Assembly (NCBI RefSeq): GCF_965237655.1
Contig: NZ_CBDEGB010000002.1
Span: 2,294,001 to 2,358,000 of the forward strand
Direction: 5' to 3'
DNA from: Poriferisodalis sp965237655
GTDB lineage: Bacteria > Actinomycetota > Acidimicrobiia > Acidimicrobiales > Poriferisodalaceae
DNA length: 64,000 nt
The position numbers and the translations under genes are program-made. Below, in pieces: positions 35,546-44,536 of this stretch. The notes beneath the pieces were generated by a model, which saw nothing but the letters and a program-made list of their open reading frames with translations, searched no databases and was not told the origin of the DNA. Each line of letters begins with the position of its first letter. Position 1 is the first letter of the stretch.

Positions 35546-35760
35546 TTGCTCAACTCGACAACCTGCACCCACCATGCGTCGATTCGGCCGCTGGTTCGAA
35601 CCGGAATGATCGGCTCGGTGACGCCGGCCCACCGTGTCGAGGCTTCCCGCACCGCTGTCAAGGCGGCCTGCCGATCGCCGGCCTTCACCAGATAAGCCGC
35701 TCGCGCGGGCAGCACCGCCGCTCGCACGTCTGCTCGGCCGACCAACGTCACCTGATCCAC
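35546..35760 (-). pseudogene. 5' fragment of an unknown gene cut off by the IS3 element
   Basis: About 70 residues remain: MDQVTLVGRADVRAAVLPAR, AAYLVKAGDRQAALTAVREA, TEPIIPVRTSGRIDAWWVQV. The frame then enters the IS3 terminal repeat. The family is not recognised. The remaining 3' part is not found on the other side of the IS3 element, so a deletion accompanied or followed the insertion. Confidence 0.6.
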
Positions 35761-36049
35761 AGCACAACCCGCCCTTGACCCACGCTTTCCCGCGTTCAGG
35801 GACGACCGTAGCGACAGCCAAACGAGTTGGCGCTGAACCTAGAGCCGCAGGTCAGCGCCCCGAGAAAATGGGCTGGGTAAGCGATCTCGGCGAAATTGGC
35901 AAGCGCATTTTGATGCGGATTGACTGTCGGATCGAGAAACCACAGGTCAGAGGCTTGTCCCTGTATCGGCCGGCAGATCGGACTTGCCATTTCACACCCG
36001 AACTGACAAATCCCGAATCATGCTGGTCACAACGTCGGTTCGTGCTGGG

Positions 36050-36727
36050 CTAGATCGACACAGCATCTTCCCACTTGTCTTTCAATGCGCACATCCCGCA
36101 GAAGTGATCCCCAGTTGCCTTCGTGCGGCACGAATCCTTCGATGAGCAGCGCCAGCCGCCTTCGATGCCGCCGCCGCCGTGGAAATCGTGATCCCTGTGT
36201 CGCTTGCCGTAGCGCGTCCCGCATCCGCCTGCGCATCGAACGCCCTTGCGGGCGCGCATCAGACGCCTGAGCCGGTGCCGTTCTTCACGCATTCTCGAAA
36301 CCGCGGCGGCTTCGAGAAGCATGCTTCGCTCCTCCTCCGTCAGGTGATCTGGTAACACCAGGTCATCCGGTGCCCAAGTGCCCACCAACTTGGATCTTGC
36401 CGACATGAAGGCGGATTCGAGTTGACGCGCCTTCACTCGCTGACTCATGGTCATGAGTCGCTGGTAGCCCTCAAACATTTGGTTGCGGCGCCAACGGCGA
36501 AGCCGGTGCCTCCACGTAAGGTCACGCGTCTGTTCGTTCGTCAACCTGTCGCGCAACTCGTACGCGACCGTGGCATGCAGGAACCGGGTGAGCGCCCAAC
36601 GGTTGACTCTGGGCCTCGCCTGGATGTACACCAAGATCAACAATGAGACCCCCGCGGCGAGTCCGCCGATGCCGCCCAGCACATCCCAAACGGTCGTATC
36701 CGACACGGACTCGGCGTCAACAACCAC
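36050..36727 (-). CDS. Unknown one-TM protein with a cysteine/histidine cluster
   Basis: The 225-residue protein starts at a GTG (VVVDAESVSD) five bases after a GAGGAGG site. One membrane helix (VLGGIGGLAAGVSLLILVYI) is followed by a long basic helical region (RHRLRRWRRNQMFEGYQRLM, MREERHRLRRLMRARKG). The C-terminus has Cys/His pairs (VRCAGGCGTRYGKRHRDHDF, WRCSSKDSC, DHFCGMCALKDKWED) that probably bind zinc. The family is unknown. It could be a membrane-anchored nucleic-acid-binding protein. Confidence 0.65.
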   Translation of the reverse strand: MVVDAESVSDTTVWDVLGGIGGLAAGVSLLILVYIQARPRVNRWALTRFLHATVAYELRDRLTNEQTRDLTWRHRLRRWRRNQMFEGYQRLMTMSQRVKARQLESAFMSARSKLVGTWAPDDLVLPDHLTEEERSMLLEAAAVSRMREERHRLRRLMRARKGVRCAGGCGTRYGKRHRDHDFHGGGGIEGGWRCSSKDSCRTKATGDHFCGMCALKDKWEDAVSI

Positions 36728-37120
36728 GAATACCTCCTCGGGACGCGACGCGGACCGCGCAGCGACCCCGATGCCGCCGTACACGCAAGATGCTGTTCAT
36801 GCATCCCATGCTGCCAATGGGATGTGACACGAACGGCGGCGGCAGTCAGCGGGGTCCACTCCCCCGCACAGGAGGCATTCTACGAACTGGGGTCGGCGTT
36901 GACCTCGGCTGCTCAGCATCCGCGGGGACGATCCGAACGCTGCTGGTGATTGAGCGTCTGGAGTGCGAATCAGTGCCCCCTCCCCATCACCCGCCGTAGA
37001 TATTCCACGGAGCACGGCTTGTCAGGGTGCCGGTGCAGCATGGCGTGCCAGTTCGGACATACAGGCACAAGACCGATGATCGGGTCGGCGGCTGCGCGCC
37101 GGCTGTCGGAAAGCGCTCGG
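36728..37120. other. Gap between the zinc-cluster membrane protein and the HNH gene
   Basis: I see no supported gene here. It holds the promoter region of the gene at 36050-36727 and a short inverted repeat (CATCCCA/TGGGATG) near 36808. Confidence 0.4.
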
Positions 37121-37774
37121 TCAATCAGTGCTGTCCGGTTCAGTTGGAGGCAGCATCAGCACCCGGCCGTCTGTGGTCTTGGCTACCACCAGACGCGGCA
37201 TGCTCGGGTGTCTCCACTCGCGGATGTCCGGTTTGTTGCCCTTGTACTTGTTGCAACGCGGATGCGCCGCTTGGAGGTTCTCCATGCCGTGCAGCACGCT
37301 CGTGTAGTAGGTGCCCTGACGGGCTTTGCCGTCCGCGTCGAGTTCGAACACCGCAAACCGCTTCGGAACCACATGCTCGACTTGCGCGCCCTTCAGCTTC
37401 ATGACGGCACCGCACAGCCCGCATCTCTCCCCGTCGCGAATGTGCAGATAGTCAAGCACCTTGCGGCGATGCGCAGGCTTCCAGCGATCTGTCGCGTCCG
37501 GCTCATCCAGTTCGAGGTTCCAGCGCCAGAATCCGTCCATCGCAGCGATCGCCTTCTTCAGAAGTCCCTTCTGAGGTTCAGGCGGCAGACTGCTGAACGG
37601 GCACACCTGACCGGTCTCTGCAGCGGCCGGAGGCACCACTGGTACGGGTTCTTCGATCGGCACGATCGAACGGCACTTCGGAAACGCCGAGCAGCCCCAG
37701 AATTCGTTCCCGGCGTTGTCCCCCCGCTTGGCGACCCTGCGCACCATCGGCGCGTCGCACTTCGGGCAAGACAT
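37121..37774 (-). CDS. Topoisomerase-type zinc finger fused to an HNH nuclease
   Basis: The 217-residue protein starts MSCPKCDAPMVRRVAKRGDN and continues NEFWGCSAFPKCRSIVPIEE, a four-cysteine zinc finger of the type found at the C-terminus of topoisomerase I. A linker with EVCPF-like residues follows, then an HNH nuclease: RDGERCGLCGAVMKLKGAQV, EHVVPKRFAVFELD, NLQAAHPRCNKYKGNKPDI (CxxC, H, N, CxxxK). Such fusions occur in restriction-like or DNA-repair nucleases; the target is unknown. An in-frame GTG at 37822 with an AGGAAG site is an alternative start. Confidence 0.75.
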   Translation of the reverse strand: MSCPKCDAPMVRRVAKRGDNAGNEFWGCSAFPKCRSIVPIEEPVPVVPPAAAETGQVCPFSSLPPEPQKGLLKKAIAAMDGFWRWNLELDEPDATDRWKPAHRRKVLDYLHIRDGERCGLCGAVMKLKGAQVEHVVPKRFAVFELDADGKARQGTYYTSVLHGMENLQAAHPRCNKYKGNKPDIREWRHPSMPRLVVAKTTDGRVLMLPPTEPDSTD

Positions 37775-37898
37775 CTCTGCGGAGCCTTCGGGGATTCGAG
37801 GATCGGTGCGTTCGGAGGTCACGGACAGCTTCCTAGAGAACGTGGACTGTAGTTGGGACCAGCGCCCGCGGGTCGCCGAGCCAAGTGTCCGCTCAGAG

Positions 37899-38180
37899 TC
37901 AGGAGTTGGCTTCCGGGGGCACTGCCAGGACTTCACCGATGCGAGACAGCCAATCCGCTGGCACCCCCCGCTCCTCAGCAACCTCCGCCGCGATCTCGCC
38001 GACGATCCGCGGCCCGTCGCGCAGCGCATCATCGATCGTGGCGGTCGTGTCTCCTTCGCGCCACGCCAGGATGACCACTATCAGGTGTTGGCCAGTCGCG
38101 TTTGCCCAAGTCAGACGGGGCAAATTTTGGCCGATCCGTGAATCTCCACATGATTTTAGCCGAATCTCCACATTGGCCAC
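37899..38180 (-). CDS. Short unknown protein with an IDDAL..EIAAEVAEE..PADWL motif
   Basis: The frame encodes up to 93 residues. The C-terminal half (REGDTTATIDDALRDGPRIV, GEIAAEVAEERGVPADWLSR) resembles the protein encoded at 40416-41069 (RDGDTGATIDEALVEGADLI, AEIAEEMGLPDDWLAHTG). The pattern also recalls the DUF6036-type nucleotidyltransferase region (DIDAL..., A..VA.E.GLP.DWL), but the nucleotidyltransferase core is missing, so it may be a remnant. The N-terminal part crosses into repeat-like sequence at the edge of the large inverted repeat. Confidence 0.4.
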   Translation of the reverse strand: MANVEIRLKSCGDSRIGQNLPRLTWANATGQHLIVVILAWREGDTTATIDDALRDGPRIVGEIAAEVAEERGVPADWLSRIGEVLAVPPEANS

Positions 38181-38392
38181 GAGAGGGCAAAACCCCTGGT
38201 CAGAACGTTACGCGACGCTCCGAAGTCAGGCGCTGCTGGCGCAACTGGGCGCTGAGACTGCCATTTTCAGGGTGAATTCGGGGCGAAATGGGCTTCTTGG
38301 GGGGCTGAGCGCTCTCGCAAAGGGCCACGCCGAGGCGATGGCAGTTTGGCGTCGGCTGAGGGCTGATGCTGGCATCTGAGTGCCAGAGGCCG

Positions 38393-39520
38393 TCAAATGC
38401 TTGAGTCATCAAGCGCACACACGGCCTTGACGGCCGTTTCGAACTTGGGCGCGGCGCCCCAAACAGTGGTGGCGACGGCCTCGTCGAATCCTTCTTGCAA
38501 CGCCGAGTAAGCGGCAGTTCCTGCTTGGAACACCGGGCTGTCCGCGTAACCGCCTGCAGGTCGTGGGGTCACGTTCCTGCCCAACCCGGCCGCCGCTGGC
38601 TCCCAAAGGTCGGCCATTCGCTTTCTGATCTCGTCAGCGACCGGCGGCTGAATCGCAAGTGCCCATAGGTCATACAGGTCACGACCGCGCTCTTTGATAC
38701 CGTCATGATTTCTGTCTTGGGCGCGCCGATGGAGTGCGTCGAACTTGTTGACAGCGATCCATGCCGGTTTCGCGCACGGCATGACGAAGCCTCCCAGCTC
38801 AGGGTGCTCCTCGACCCATGCTGATTCACCTTGCAGGCACATCATCGACTTGACCTCGCGAGGCTCAACTAGGCCATCCGCGGAGGCATCGATGATCGAT
38901 GTCTCAAACTTGATGTACCTCGGGACATCGCCGACCGTGAAGAATGACTTGAGGACCCGCTTGCCTTCGATCATCGGGATTGTGATGTCCGGGTCATCCG
39001 TGGCCCATTTCGCGATGCCGGATGAGGCACGCCGTTGTGCGTTGCGTTTCGCCTTGTCGGTATCTGCGACGAACAGCACCCCGTCGATGTCTTCCGAGTA
39101 CCGGCGAACGAAACGCCATGCCGTCGCCAACGAGGTGCCGCCGCCGAATACCCAAGCCCCGACACGATTGTGGAGGGCACCATCTTCGGGAAGGTGTTTG
39201 CTTAACGCGTAGAGCGTGCGGACCAGCCAGTAGTCGTGGATGATCTGCTCTGGAGCAAGTTTCGTCTTTTCCGAGACCATCCCCACGGCCTCGGAAAAGG
39301 CCGCTCTGTCACTGGCAAACCCGCTGGAAGCGCTCGGGCCTTCGTCAGTGTCGATGTCGGTGTTGAGCGGAGTCGATTCGTTGAGGGCCTGGTCATAAGC
39401 GGCACGGGCAGCTTTCGAGCCGCTGCCATCAGCAGCACTCTTATCACCCTTGGTCCTCACGATGGTGGGGCGCACCGGTCTGCCTTGCCGCATGTGCGCA
39501 CGGCGATGGTGCTCAGGCAC
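38393..39520 (-). CDS. abiEii: AbiEii-like nucleotidyltransferase toxin (type IV TA), left copy
   Basis: AbiEii toxins are nucleotidyltransferases that block growth and can abort phage infection. The 375-residue protein shows the family core: IIHDYWLVRTLYALSKHLPE, VGAWVFGGGTSLATAWRFV, RRYSEDIDGVLFVAD (the GG-T-S-L and SEDID nucleotidyltransferase signature), then FETSIIDASADG, KPAWIAVNKFDALHRRA and RGRDLYDLWALAIQ. An N-terminal low-complexity extension of about 70 residues precedes the core, so a later start is possible. It overlaps the putative antitoxin gene by eight bases. An identical copy lies at 62575-63702. Confidence 0.85.
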   Translation of the reverse strand: MPEHHRRAHMRQGRPVRPTIVRTKGDKSAADGSGSKAARAAYDQALNESTPLNTDIDTDEGPSASSGFASDRAAFSEAVGMVSEKTKLAPEQIIHDYWLVRTLYALSKHLPEDGALHNRVGAWVFGGGTSLATAWRFVRRYSEDIDGVLFVADTDKAKRNAQRRASSGIAKWATDDPDITIPMIEGKRVLKSFFTVGDVPRYIKFETSIIDASADGLVEPREVKSMMCLQGESAWVEEHPELGGFVMPCAKPAWIAVNKFDALHRRAQDRNHDGIKERGRDLYDLWALAIQPPVADEIRKRMADLWEPAAAGLGRNVTPRPAGGYADSPVFQAGTAAYSALQEGFDEAVATTVWGAAPKFETAVKAVCALDDSSI

Positions 39521-40208
39521 TCAACGGCTTTGCCAACACCGCGCGGGCACGCCAATCAACGAACGAGTCATGATCAGGCATTGACGCGCTCAGGTCCTCC
39601 ACTCGGGAATGGAACGCATTCGGCTGCCTGATCTCACCTTCGGCACCCCAGCGAAACCGCTCGGTGTCCACTTCGGCACCGTACCGGAGCCGGCCGAGAT
39701 AGTCGCCGGACGTGATGACCTCGACTGCTTCATCCCAGTCCAAGTCGCCGCTTTCGAACATGCGCACGGCCTCAAGCAGAGTCACTTCGGCCCAACTGAG
39801 TTCGTGCCGCCGCTCGTTGTTGCGCTGCACGAATCTTGTGTGCTCCCAAGGTGACCTAGGGGGTCGCCCGACGCACCCGACGTCTTTGCGTCGAGGGTGT
39901 TGCGCAGTCCATCCCACCAGATTCAGGGCATTCCAGTTTGCGGCCCCGCCGCCTTCGCCGGCCAAGTAGAGGCTCGCCAAGCGGACGTTCACCGTTCTGG
40001 CTTGATCCTGCGGCGAACTGTCTTGATGCCAACACTTGCAGAAGAACCCGCGGGACACGCGCACAAGCGGATGCGCCGGGTCAGTAGCGATACGAGCCAA
40101 GGTGAACCGGAGCGAGGGCGACCAACCCGGGATTTCGTCAGTGAAGAAAAACGACTGCGCTGGCAGTTGGTCGATCCAAACCCGCAATTCCACAGCTTCG
40201 TCGCTCAC
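39513..40208 (-). CDS. abiEi: AbiEi-like antitoxin of the AbiE system, left copy
   Basis: The 231-residue protein precedes the AbiEii toxin with an eight-base overlap. The N-terminal part resembles the wHTH region of AbiEi/DUF6088 antitoxins (SFFFTDEIPGWSPSLRFTLA, HPLVRVSRGFFCKCWHQ). The later part has NWNALNLVGWTAQHPRRKDV and RRHELSWAEVTLLEAVRMFE, the usual order of the antitoxin domain. In studied AbiE systems AbiEi represses the operon by binding inverted repeats. A perfect 14-base palindrome lies 37 bases upstream of the GTG start (40245-40258). The assignment rests mainly on context and pattern. Confidence 0.72.
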   Translation of the reverse strand: MSDEAVELRVWIDQLPAQSFFFTDEIPGWSPSLRFTLARIATDPAHPLVRVSRGFFCKCWHQDSSPQDQARTVNVRLASLYLAGEGGGAANWNALNLVGWTAQHPRRKDVGCVGRPPRSPWEHTRFVQRNNERRHELSWAEVTLLEAVRMFESGDLDWDEAVEVITSGDYLGRLRYGAEVDTERFRWGAEGEIRQPNAFHSRVEDLSASMPDHDSFVDWRARAVLAKPLSA

Positions 40209-40244
40209 AACCGAACCCTACTGGTCGCCACTTGGACGTGCAAC

Positions 40245-40258
40245 TTCGTTGTAACGAA
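40245..40258. promoter_or_regulatory. Palindromic operator candidate of the AbiE operon, left copy
   Basis: TTCGTTGTAACGAA is a perfect inverted repeat (six-base arms, two-base spacer) lying 37 bases upstream of the antitoxin GTG. AbiEi antitoxins are known to autorepress through such repeats. Confidence 0.6.
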
Positions 40259-40415
40259 CGAAAATACCCACCCAGGGGCGCACGAGGCCAGACGAGCCAA
40301 GAACGCAACCCGCCCCAAGACCTACGAGCCTCAACAGTCCGACGAACCGTCCTCCGCGACCCCTCCCTGGACCGACACCGGCGGCTCCGATGCCAGAACA
40401 CCTCGCGGCACCTCC

Positions 40416-41069
40416 CTAACAGACGCTTCTCGCGCCACAGATGAGGCAGACGGCCCCCGAACACGTGGCTAAACGCGAAAAACGGGCCGAATCGGATGCA
40501 ACTGGCCAACACAAACAGGGTGCACTGGCCAAGAAGTGACTATCGGGCCGCTTCCCGGGTGACGGCAGCCTCCGCGCCACCTTGACAATGCATCCGGCTG
40601 TGCGGATGCCCAACTGGCCGAGGTGCCGACGGACCCTGCTGTCGGGGTGTTCGAGGGCGTATGCCCGACCCCAGCCGGCCAGCCGGACTGCCGTCTTCAC
40701 GACCCTGCGCACGATGCGGTCGCAGGCGGCTGCGAGTCGGCCGCGTCGTGGGGGCGGGGGTGGTGCCGACGGCGGCGTCGGTTTGCCGCCGGTGTGGGCG
40801 AGCCAGTCATCGGGCAGCCCCATCTCCTCGGCGATCTCAGCGGCCAGCGTCTCGATGAGATCGGCGCCTTCGACCAATGCCTCGTCGATCGTTGCCCCTG
40901 TGTCACCGTCACGGTGGACCATGGCGGCCGTCATCCCGTCGCGCACATAAACCCTCGCGTGCATGCCCTGAGCCGCGCGGCGCTCGCCAAGCTCGGTGAG
41001 CGCCGCGGCCCTAGCCGGGTCGATCTGGTCCTGCCGGGAGCGTCCGGCGTCACCCTCTGGATCAGTCAC
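40416..41069 (-). CDS. Unknown protein with IDEAL..GLPDDWL motif, left copy
   Basis: The 217-residue frame begins MTDPEGDAGRSRQDQIDPAR. A central motif reads RDGDTGATIDEALVEGADLI and LAAEIAEEMGLPDDWLAHTG. A proline stretch is followed by a basic helical region (ACDRIVRRVVKTAVRLAGWG, SRVRRHLGQLGIRTAGCIVK). The last 40 residues are cysteine-rich and read through repeat-like sequence (two TTGGCCAG motifs), so the native C-terminus is probably lost. A degraded paralogue lies near 43940-44230 and a shorter relative at 37899. The function is unknown. Confidence 0.5.
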   Translation of the reverse strand: MTDPEGDAGRSRQDQIDPARAAALTELGERRAAQGMHARVYVRDGMTAAMVHRDGDTGATIDEALVEGADLIETLAAEIAEEMGLPDDWLAHTGGKPTPPSAPPPPPRRGRLAAACDRIVRRVVKTAVRLAGWGRAYALEHPDSRVRRHLGQLGIRTAGCIVKVARRLPSPGKRPDSHFLASAPCLCWPVASDSARFSRLATCSGAVCLICGARSVC

Positions 41070-41217
41070 TGCAGTCGGCCCGCTGACTCGTTGCTCACCA
41101 GGCCCGCCATGTTCGTCTTGTCTGGCATGTCACGCAGCCGGGCGTCTTGTCGGTGCCTGAGGCAAGAAATTCGACGGGTGTCTCGGCAGGCCCGCGGCCT
41201 GAAGCCACGAAGCCGCA

Positions 41218-41490
41218 TCACGACACGAACGACACATCGGGCGGAGTATCGAATGCGAGCTGCGCCATGCTCCTGGGAGTCCCGTCCGCGGCGAGACCGA
41301 CGGCTTGGGTCTGGTCGTTGGCGCGTTCGCGATTCGATTGATGCGAGTGCCCATGGATCACGAGCCTGGGCTGTGTGCGTTCAACGGCTTCGGCGGGCAA
41401 CTCCCGGCTGGCGACTGTTTCGGCTTGGGCGGCAGGACGAGGGCAGCGGCCATCAGTGTGGCGGCAGCCGCAGTGAGCAGCCGTTTCACT
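41218..41490 (-). pseudogene. Remnant of a secreted metallophosphoesterase, left copy
   Basis: From 41490 a GTG with GAGGA upstream opens a signal-peptide-like stretch (VKRLLTAAAATLMAAALVLP) that runs out after 43 codons. In a neighbouring frame, 41218-41400 reads LPAEAVERTQPRLVIHGHSH then QAVGLAADGTPRSMAQLAFD. GHSH plus this tail is the C-terminal signature of calcineurin-like phosphoesterases. The two parts look like the ends of one degraded gene; most of the enzyme is missing. Confidence 0.5.
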
Positions 41491-41645
41491 GTTCCTCGAA
41501 GCCCCATTCGACGTCCGACGGGCAGTGCTCGTTCAGATGTTGCGAACGACGCGGTGTGTAGTGGCCGCGATGCACGACGGGTTGAGCGGCGGCATTGCGC
41601 CGCGGAGTCCGACGAGCCGTCACCGTGGGTGGCTCCGGTGAGAAT

Positions 41646-43529
41646 CTAGGGTCCGGGGACGGTGAGCTGAAGCCGGTAGGAGAGCTTTTTTCCGGCGTCG
41701 GTGCAGATGTGTGCCCATGTGGCGCAATCCGTGGCGGCTGCCACGACGATGGTGACGTGGTCGGTGGTGCGGGGCAAGATGGTGATCTCCCACAGGTCCT
41801 TGCGTCGTTCGACTCGGGATGCGGTGAGCACCAAGCCTCCGGTGACTTCCACTGAGCGATCCCGAACTTGTATGTAGCCGTTGGCGATGGGTTCGCTGAA
41901 CGCGAGACGCACAGTGAACGGATCTGATCCGGTGTGGCTTGCGGGAAGATCCTCGAATTCAGCCACCAGGGGTGCGACGCCCTCGGGGGTCAGGTTCTGG
42001 GGGGCCTCTGGGACACCGGGACCAAGGTCGTCCTCAGCAACCGGCACGGTCGGCGATTCGGTCGTGACTGTGTTGAGGGGAACGGCTGCTGTGGCCGGCG
42101 GTTCGCAGACTGGTTTGAATTCGAAGCCCAGTTGGGCCCAGCGCTTCAGCAGCTCTCTGACAGCCTCGACTGTCTCTTGTCCGGTGTCGTGCATCAGCAC
42201 AACGTCGAAATACGACACATTGTCGGTCAGCCTCGAGATCATGGTGTCAGCTTTGGCGCCTGCGGAATCTCCGCTGTTCAACGACCATGTGACGACCCTT
42301 AGCCCCAGCGACGATGCCCATGCGCTCGTGCGGCTGTCTATGTCGCCGTAGGGAGGGCGCATACACGGCACGCCGCGCTCGCCGAGCAGATCCTGGGCGC
42401 GGGTGAGCGTGCTGTTGAAGTCCTCGCGCGAGAGTTCGGTCAGCCGTTCGTGCTGCCAAGCGTGATTGCCGACGCTGTGTCCTTCCGAGGTGATCCTCGC
42501 GATCAGCTCCGGATGGAGTGCTGCGCGTGTTCCGTTCACGAAGAACGTCGCCCGAGCGCCGTATTCGGCGAGCAGATCCAAGATCTGAGGGGTAATCGTC
42601 GGGCTCGGACCGTCGTCGAAGGTGAGATGGACGATGGGCAGGTGGAATCCGACCTCCCAGAACTGGCCGACAAAAGGCGTCGCGTTGTCGTAGTTCGACC
42701 GCCCGCTTGCACCAGCGGCGTTGACCGCCTTGACCCAGTAGGCGTGCAGCACGTCGTGCACCCCTGCGGTGTGAGAGAAGGCGGTTTCCGTGCTTTGAGT
42801 CTCGACCACGGTCTCCACCGTCACGCTGAACCGCTCGCCCGGCTGGTGCCGACGCCACCCGACCAGGTAGCCGGTGACGCTGTCGTCGTCGGGTGCATCC
42901 CAGGTCAGAAACACCGTGCCGTCGTTGAGCGCCTTGGCCCGCAGGTAGGTCGGCGCCGCAGGCACCTGCATCGGACGATGAACCTCGACGGCTTGGGGCC
43001 GGTCGCCCAGGCGACCTCCATCGACCCCATCAAGCTCGAAAGACGCAACATAAACGATGGACTCGGAATCGTCGGGCTCGGACACTTCAGGCCCAGCGGG
43101 CTCTTCGCGCTCGGGCTCCGTGGGCTCTGAGGGAGTGTCGACATTGACGTAGCTCGACCGGGGCGACTCGCCGCCCGCGCCCAGGGCGACGACCCGGTAG
43201 ACGTAGCGCCGCTCCGGTTCCACCGAATCGTCGACATGGGACACCGCCGAAGTGCCGGTGTCCTCCACAAGCGTGGCGAACACCCCCGGCGCGTCGACGT
43301 CGCGGTCACGGCGCAGGATCCGGTAGCCGGTGATCGTGCTGTCGCCGGGATCGTTCCAGCTGATTGCGGCCGAGTCATGGGTGACCGAAGTCGCCACCAG
43401 CCCCGAAGGACGCTCCGGTGCCGCTGACTGGGCTGCTGCCGGCATCGTCGCCAACGCCGCCAACAGGGCCACCGACAAGATTGCTCCCAGCCCGGTCATC
43501 CACCCCACAGTGCGCCCACTGGTCTTCAT
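41646..43529 (-). CDS. Secreted FN3-containing polysaccharide deacetylase (NodB/CE4), left copy
   Basis: The 627-residue protein has a signal peptide (GLGAILSVALLAALATMPAA, cut near AAAQS). It has two fibronectin type III domains (about residues 40-130 and 180-280), an acidic Pro/Glu linker between them, and a NodB deacetylase domain from about residue 295. Catalytic motifs are HLTFDDGPSP, HSVGNHAWQH (metal histidines), RPPYGDIDSR and VVLMHDTG. The C-terminal 130 residues form a beta-rich domain of unknown type. It probably removes acetyl groups from a wall or capsule polysaccharide. ATG 43529 was chosen because it directly precedes the signal peptide. Confidence 0.88.
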   Translation of the reverse strand: MKTSGRTVGWMTGLGAILSVALLAALATMPAAAQSAAPERPSGLVATSVTHDSAAISWNDPGDSTITGYRILRRDRDVDAPGVFATLVEDTGTSAVSHVDDSVEPERRYVYRVVALGAGGESPRSSYVNVDTPSEPTEPEREEPAGPEVSEPDDSESIVYVASFELDGVDGGRLGDRPQAVEVHRPMQVPAAPTYLRAKALNDGTVFLTWDAPDDDSVTGYLVGWRRHQPGERFSVTVETVVETQSTETAFSHTAGVHDVLHAYWVKAVNAAGASGRSNYDNATPFVGQFWEVGFHLPIVHLTFDDGPSPTITPQILDLLAEYGARATFFVNGTRAALHPELIARITSEGHSVGNHAWQHERLTELSREDFNSTLTRAQDLLGERGVPCMRPPYGDIDSRTSAWASSLGLRVVTWSLNSGDSAGAKADTMISRLTDNVSYFDVVLMHDTGQETVEAVRELLKRWAQLGFEFKPVCEPPATAAVPLNTVTTESPTVPVAEDDLGPGVPEAPQNLTPEGVAPLVAEFEDLPASHTGSDPFTVRLAFSEPIANGYIQVRDRSVEVTGGLVLTASRVERRKDLWEITILPRTTDHVTIVVAAATDCATWAHICTDAGKKLSYRLQLTVPGP

Positions 43530-43656
43530 CCCGGTGATTGAAGCACCTCGCACGAACCCAACGGTGTACCAATCGGGAACACATCAGTCTGTCGAGCAAT
43601 TTGCATGATCAGCGTGCCTGTTCGGAAGTGTTTCAGGGGCAGGCTATGACACAGCG

Positions 43657-43790
43657 GTGGTGGATTGGATTCGGCGGGCGACGTCGGGGCTCGAGGCGAC
43701 TTCGGCATCTCATGACTCGGTGACCCTGGCGGCAGTCAACGAGTTCGGCGAGTCGCCGCGGCCGCGCTATGTCAACGTCGACACCACCGG
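43657..43790 (+). pseudogene. Fibronectin type III remnant, left copy
   Basis: The frame reads SGLEATSASHDSVTLAAVNE and GESPRPRYVNVDTTG, clearly the two ends of the FN3 domain seen in the neighbouring deacetylase (SGLVATSVTHDSAAISW ... GESPRSSYVNVDT) with the middle deleted. It is divergent from the deacetylase gene and has no remaining gene context. Confidence 0.6.
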
Positions 43791-44536
43791 CCTCAAACAA
43801 CTCACCTCGCTCCACGTTCGCTGCTTGCACGTCAACCTCTGGACAGGCTCCCTCGACCCCGCCCTTCGGTACGATCGGTGCGAGGCGCCTCAGTACGGCC
43901 GCCGCTTCCCAGCTGACGGCATCCGTCGCATCAGCGTGACGACATGTCCTGCTGTCCGGATGCTCATCGAGCCGATGTGGCGACGAACCCTGCTCTCGCG
44001 GTGTTCGATGGTGTATGCCCGACCCCAGTCAGCCGGACGGACCGCCAACTTCACGACGCGGCGCCGGATGCGATCGCCGGCAGCGGCGAGGCGTCCGAGT
44101 CGTGGCGACGGCGTTGGTGTGCCGCCATCCGGGCGAGCCAGTCGTCGGGCAATCAGCGCTCCTCGACGATCTCAGTGGCCATCTCATCGGCTCTTGGCTG
44201 AGTCCGCGGTCCGGCATCAGCGCCTCGACGACGGCGCCCGTCGGTGCTGGGCGACACGATGCGCCCAGAGGAAGGCACCGGTCGCCCTGCGCGGCCGCAG
44301 CGCACAACCGCAATGCGAAGCGCTGGCATCGCACCCGTTTCGGACCGATCGCTCATGCGTAAACGGCATGACATCTGCGTCGATTCCAATAGGAACGTGT
44401 GATGTGTTGTCACTAGATTGCGCAAGCGCAAGGTGGGCACAGGGATTGGTGATGTCGCGATTGACGTGTCCCTGCTCCTGGCCATACGCGCGCCGATCCG
44501 TCGCACCGGCTCTCATCGCGAGCTTGAGCGCCGACG
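43791..44536. pseudogene. Degraded paralogue of the 40416 gene and other debris, left copy
   Basis: Around 43940-44230 the sequence is a diverged, frame-disrupted copy of the gene at 40416-41069 (compare the complements of ..GRAYTIEHRESRVRRHIGS.. and ..GRAYALEHPDSRVRRHLGQ..). The remaining 300 bases up to the WhiB gene hold no supported gene and probably include its promoter. Confidence 0.5.
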
